Origin: Pseudomonas prosekii
GTDB taxonomy: Bacteria; Pseudomonadota; Gammaproteobacteria; Pseudomonadales; Pseudomonadaceae
Length of the DNA stretch: 64,000 nt
Direction: 5' to 3'
Assembly (NCBI RefSeq): GCF_900105155.1
Contig: NZ_LT629762.1
Span: forward strand, 5,217,501 to 5,281,500
A program made the position numbers and the translations under genes. Under the pieces are notes generated by a model. That model had not been told where the DNA came from. It saw only the letters and a list, made by a program, of their open reading frames with translations, and ran no database searches. Each line of letters starts with the position of its first letter. Positions within the stretch are counted from its first letter, which is position 1. This document shows positions 61,246 to 64,000 of the stretch, piece after piece.

Positions 61246-61644
61246 ATGCGACACAGAGATTGGACCACGCGTCTGCATGACGTGATCAAGGCCGCCCAAG
61301 GGCGGCCTTTTTCATGGGGCGAATTTGACTGCTGCGTGTTCGCCGCTGATTGCTCGGCCGCCGTATGCGGTGTCGATCCAGCGACGAATTACCGCGGCAA
61401 GTACAAGACCGAGAGCGGCGCCAAGCGGCAGTTGAAGAGACAGCACGGCAGCCTCGAAGCGGCATGGGACGCCTGCTTCTCGCGGATTGCTCTGCCTTAT
61501 ATCCAGCGCGGGGACGTTGTGCTGTACGACGCGCCGCGCGGCCGAAGCATGGCTGTTTTCTGGGCCGGGGATTACTGGTCAACCACCGATGACGGCGTTT
61601 CGCGGGTTGAGTGCGAACCGCTGGCGGCATGGAGAGTTGAATAA
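61246..61644 (+). CDS. NlpC/P60-like (DUF6950) tail protein
   Basis: This is a 132-residue protein. The N-terminal GRPFSWGEFDCCVFAADCSA has the Cys of an NlpC/P60-like active site, and RGDVVLYDAPRGRSMAVFW supplies the later part of the fold. In lambda the gpK protein of this region has a similar domain. It may open the cell wall during DNA entry. The start is five bases behind the gene before it. Confidence 0.78.
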   Translation: MRHRDWTTRLHDVIKAAQGRPFSWGEFDCCVFAADCSAAVCGVDPATNYRGKYKTESGAKRQLKRQHGSLEAAWDACFSRIALPYIQRGDVVLYDAPRGRSMAVFWAGDYWSTTDDGVSRVECEPLAAWRVE

Positions 61645-64000
61645 TGAGTTCTGGAGTTAAAAAGCTCGCCCAAGTCGTCGTCGGCGCGGTTGTTGGTTTC
61701 GCTCAAGGTGGCCCGTGGGGCGCAGTGATCGGCGCCGGCCTGGCCTTCTATGCTGCGGAGCAGCAAGAAAAGCTCAACACCAAATCTCCACTCAGGAACA
61801 GCGAGCCATCAGCTCAAACCGTCAGGTCATCGAAGGCACCGGTCCGTTTCATTCTCGGGCGCGTGGCCACCGGTGGCGTGCTGGTCTGGGCTCAAGAGCA
61901 ATCCGGCGTGCAGAGTGAGGGCGAGTGGCTGCACATGGTTTATGTGCTGAGCGAAGGCCCCATTGATGCATTGGAAAACATCTACCTCGGCGAGGAAGAG
62001 ATCGGCTCGTTCGGCGCGTCCGCGAGCTATGAACTGATCGTGAACCCCACTCAGCCAAATGCTTTCTTGGTGGCCAATTGCGCCGGCTGGAAAGACAGCC
62101 AAATTGGTCGAGGACTGTCGTTCGTTCGGCTTTCACTGCGCTACAGCGCGGAGAAGTTCCCCTCCGGCATTCCTGATGTTCGCTTCATTGTCCGGGGCAG
62201 AAACGATATCTATGACCCGCGCTCAGGCACTTCCGGTTACTCGGGCAACACCGCGCTGCACATCCTTTGGTTTTTGCGATCGCGCTGCGGCGTGCCTGAT
62301 GATGAAATCGTCTTCTCGACCTTCGCCAGCGCAGCCAACGTCTGCGACGAAAGCGTCATAAACGCGGGAGGCTCCACCAGCCAACGCTACCGGTCGGCCT
62401 GCGTCATTGGAGCTGATGAACAGCGCGGGGGCGTCCTGCAAAAGCTGGAGGCGTCATGCGCAGGCAAACTGATCCGCGTGGGCGGCCGATGGATGCTTCA
62501 GGCGGGCGCCTATTACGGCCCGTATGACTTCGAAGTCACCGAAGACATGGTGATCGGCACCATCACAGGCAGCACCGAGCCTACCAACGATGCCGCCATC
62601 AATACCGTCCGCGGCACCTTCATTGATCCGTCGCAATCCTGGACTGAGACGGACTATCCAGAGGTTCGAATCGATGAGTGGGTGGTTGAAGATGGCGGTG
62701 AAGCCGCGGAAACGCTGACCTTCTCCTACGTCACCGACCCGTACCAGTCCCAGCGATTGGCCAATATCGAACTGCGTAGGCGGCGCGGCGGTGGCACGAT
62801 CAACATTCCAATGAATCTGTCCGGCTACAACTGCCGCCCAGGTCGTGTTATCCGGGTGAATCTCCCTTCGCTCAACATCTTGGGTGAGTTCATCGTCACC
62901 AACTGGGCGATGGGAAACAAAGACGGCTGCAGTGTGTCGGTCGCCCAATACGAGGCTGCGCAGTTCAACGATGCGGTGGGGCAGCCATATAACCCGATCG
63001 GCTTTATCAATCTGCCAGCCGGCGGCTTGGGCTCGCCGACGAATCTCACGTGGACCCAGAACACCGGCGCGGAGGTGATTCAAGGCGTGCTGTCGTGGAT
63101 GCCGCCCGCTGGAATCGTGAAGGAATACATCCTGACCGTGCGCCAAGGCGCGAACGTCATTCAATCGCACAACGTTCCGGCCACGTCGACAGAGTGCGCC
63201 GTCAATGGTCTTCCGTCTGGCAATTACACGCTGAGTGTCTCGGCGGCCGGGCCTATGGCGCGCTCTGGCGAGGCGACAATCGTGATCAGCATAAACGGTC
63301 CGCCAATCCCCGAATCCTGCGTGGTCCAATCCTCGATCAATAATATCGTGCTGATCCCTCAGAACCCGAACTACGGGCTCAATGGCGGCACATACGAGTA
63401 CTTCTTCAGCACCTCGCCGACGGCAACAGCGGCGAATGCTTACTACTTGGGGCAAGGGTTGTCTTTCACACATACAGGCTTGGCGTTCTACACGAATTAT
63501 TATTACTTCGTGCGATCGATCAATGCTTATGGGAAAAGTGCATTCCTCTATGTGCCGACTTCGACTTCCAATGACGTTTCGGCCTATCTGGCCGCGCTCG
63601 CCGGCAAGATCACCAAGACGGAGCTGAGCCAGAACCTGCTCGGCGAGATCGAGAAGATCCCAGGGCTGCAGGCGCAGATCGATGCGCTCGACGGCCTCAC
63701 TGCGTACAAGCCAGGTCAAACGTACGCGAAGGGCCAGATGATCGTCGAGAATGACCGGATACTTCAGGCCAAAATCGCGGTCCCGATCAACACGCCTCCA
63801 CCGAATGCCACTTACTGGCTGGACGTTGGGCAGTCGATTGAAACAGTCGGCGGCCTGGCCCAGCAGGTCGCATTCAACACAGCTGATATCACCGAGCTCG
63901 ACGGCGCTGTAACGGCGCAGGCAACGGCCTTCCAAGCGTTGCGCGCCTCATCCCGGGATGACAACGGGGAAGGGGAGCTGGCTGATGCGCTGAAGGGTTG
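61644..64000 (+). CDS. Tail tip attachment protein J-like, 5' part
   Basis: About 785 codons are in the window and the frame is open at the right edge. The start MSSGVKKLAQVVVGAVVGFA is hydrophobic like lambda I/J-type proteins. VRFILGRVATGGVLVWAQEQ and LHMVYVLSEGPIDALENIYL are typical for the J family. Fibronectin-III-like regions follow (around residues 465-560). This protein should contact the host receptor. Its ATG overlaps the stop before it. Confidence 0.88.
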   Translation, partial: MSSGVKKLAQVVVGAVVGFAQGGPWGAVIGAGLAFYAAEQQEKLNTKSPLRNSEPSAQTVRSSKAPVRFILGRVATGGVLVWAQEQSGVQSEGEWLHMVYVLSEGPIDALENIYLGEEEIGSFGASASYELIVNPTQPNAFLVANCAGWKDSQIGRGLSFVRLSLRYSAEKFPSGIPDVRFIVRGRNDIYDPRSGTSGYSGNTALHILWFLRSRCGVPDDEIVFSTFASAANVCDESVINAGGSTSQRYRSACVIGADEQRGGVLQKLEASCAGKLIRVGGRWMLQAGAYYGPYDFEVTEDMVIGTITGSTEPTNDAAINTVRGTFIDPSQSWTETDYPEVRIDEWVVEDGGEAAETLTFSYVTDPYQSQRLANIELRRRRGGGTINIPMNLSGYNCRPGRVIRVNLPSLNILGEFIVTNWAMGNKDGCSVSVAQYEAAQFNDAVGQPYNPIGFINLPAGGLGSPTNLTWTQNTGAEVIQGVLSWMPPAGIVKEYILTVRQGANVIQSHNVPATSTECAVNGLPSGNYTLSVSAAGPMARSGEATIVISINGPPIPESCVVQSSINNIVLIPQNPNYGLNGGTYEYFFSTSPTATAANAYYLGQGLSFTHTGLAFYTNYYYFVRSINAYGKSAFLYVPTSTSNDVSAYLAALAGKITKTELSQNLLGEIEKIPGLQAQIDALDGLTAYKPGQTYAKGQMIVENDRILQAKIAVPINTPPPNATYWLDVGQSIETVGGLAQQVAFNTADITELDGAVTAQATAFQALRASSRDDNGEGELADALKG

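Larger units (their letters stand above)
18440..64000. mobile_element. Lambda-like siphophage prophage, incomplete at the right edge
   Basis: Gene order is that of a lambdoid temperate phage: integrase, recombination genes, repressor/Cro switch, O-like and DnaB replication genes, NinB, NinG, late regulator, lysis, terminase, head, tail chaperone frameshift, tape measure, tail tip. At least 45.5 kb belongs to it. All core genes seen are intact, so it may be inducible. The right end with the rest of the tail fibre, probable endolysin and attR is not in the window. Confidence 0.95.

Noticed and set aside
62454..63935. 493-codon open frame antisense to the J-like gene
   Set aside because: The plus strand encodes a continuous J-type protein with clear motifs. 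The antisense frame is Arg/Asp-rich in the manner of GC shadow frames.

Overview
The window is a GC-rich Pseudomonas chromosome segment, most likely of the P. fluorescens group. The evidence is the conserved block thrS-infC-rpmI-rplT-pheS-pheT-ihfA-MerR gene-tRNA-Pro, a complete rbsBACRKD ribose operon followed by a secreted nucleoside hydrolase, and a periplasmic glutaminase-asparaginase. Bases 1 to 18439 are host DNA. From 18440 to the right edge everything reads as one lambda-like siphophage prophage. It runs off the window inside its tail-tip gene, so its right attachment site is not visible.

Host part. The 5' end of ansB (minus strand) lies behind an Anr/FNR-type box. A FlxA-like gene follows, then the ribose operon: a perfect 14-bp LacI-type palindrome in front, binding protein, ATPase, permease, repressor, ribokinase, pyranase. 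A signal-peptide nucleoside hydrolase next to it would release ribose from nucleosides outside the cytoplasm. After several small genes, including a cold-shock protein and an I78-type inhibitor lipoprotein, comes the translation block. The thrS leader holds two 7-nt-loop hairpins that look like tRNA-Thr anticodon arms. infC starts with ATT. A 15-bp hairpin separates rplT from pheS.

Prophage left arm (18.5 to 32.5 kb, mostly minus strand). It starts with an integrase beside tRNA-Pro(GGG), overlapped by a probable excisionase. Then come Dam-type and Dcm-type methyltransferases, many small unknown genes joined by ATGA overlaps, a YqaJ exonuclease with an ERF annealing protein, a coiled-coil protein, a pentapeptide-repeat protein and an AP2-type protein. 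The control region (32.5 to 34.5 kb) has an S24-type repressor and a divergent Cro-like gene. Five 17-bp operator-like sites lie in two clusters, and the paired sites in both clusters are 24 bp apart, as in a lambda-type two-operator switch.

Prophage right arm (34.5 to 64 kb, plus strand). Replication genes (O-like, DnaB) and a PD-(D/E)XK nuclease come first, then NinB, NinG, a probable late antiterminator with a promoter-terminator pair behind it, holin, and an overlapping Rz/Rz1 pair without a visible endolysin. The terminase pair follows, and a portal protein whose C-terminal domain carries the two HxT motifs of 2H phosphodiesterases (Acb1, anti-CBASS type). Next are a protease-scaffold gene with a nested scaffold start, the capsid, connector and neck genes, a free-standing HNH homing endonuclease inserted antisense between tail genes, the tail tube, and a tail-chaperone pair joined by a -1 frameshift at A AAA AAG. 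A two-gene moron cassette of exported proteins with its own promoter-like sequences and terminator precedes the tape measure, tail-tip genes and a partial J-like protein. A 45-bp palindromic element occurs twice, in inverted orientation, 8.5 kb apart.
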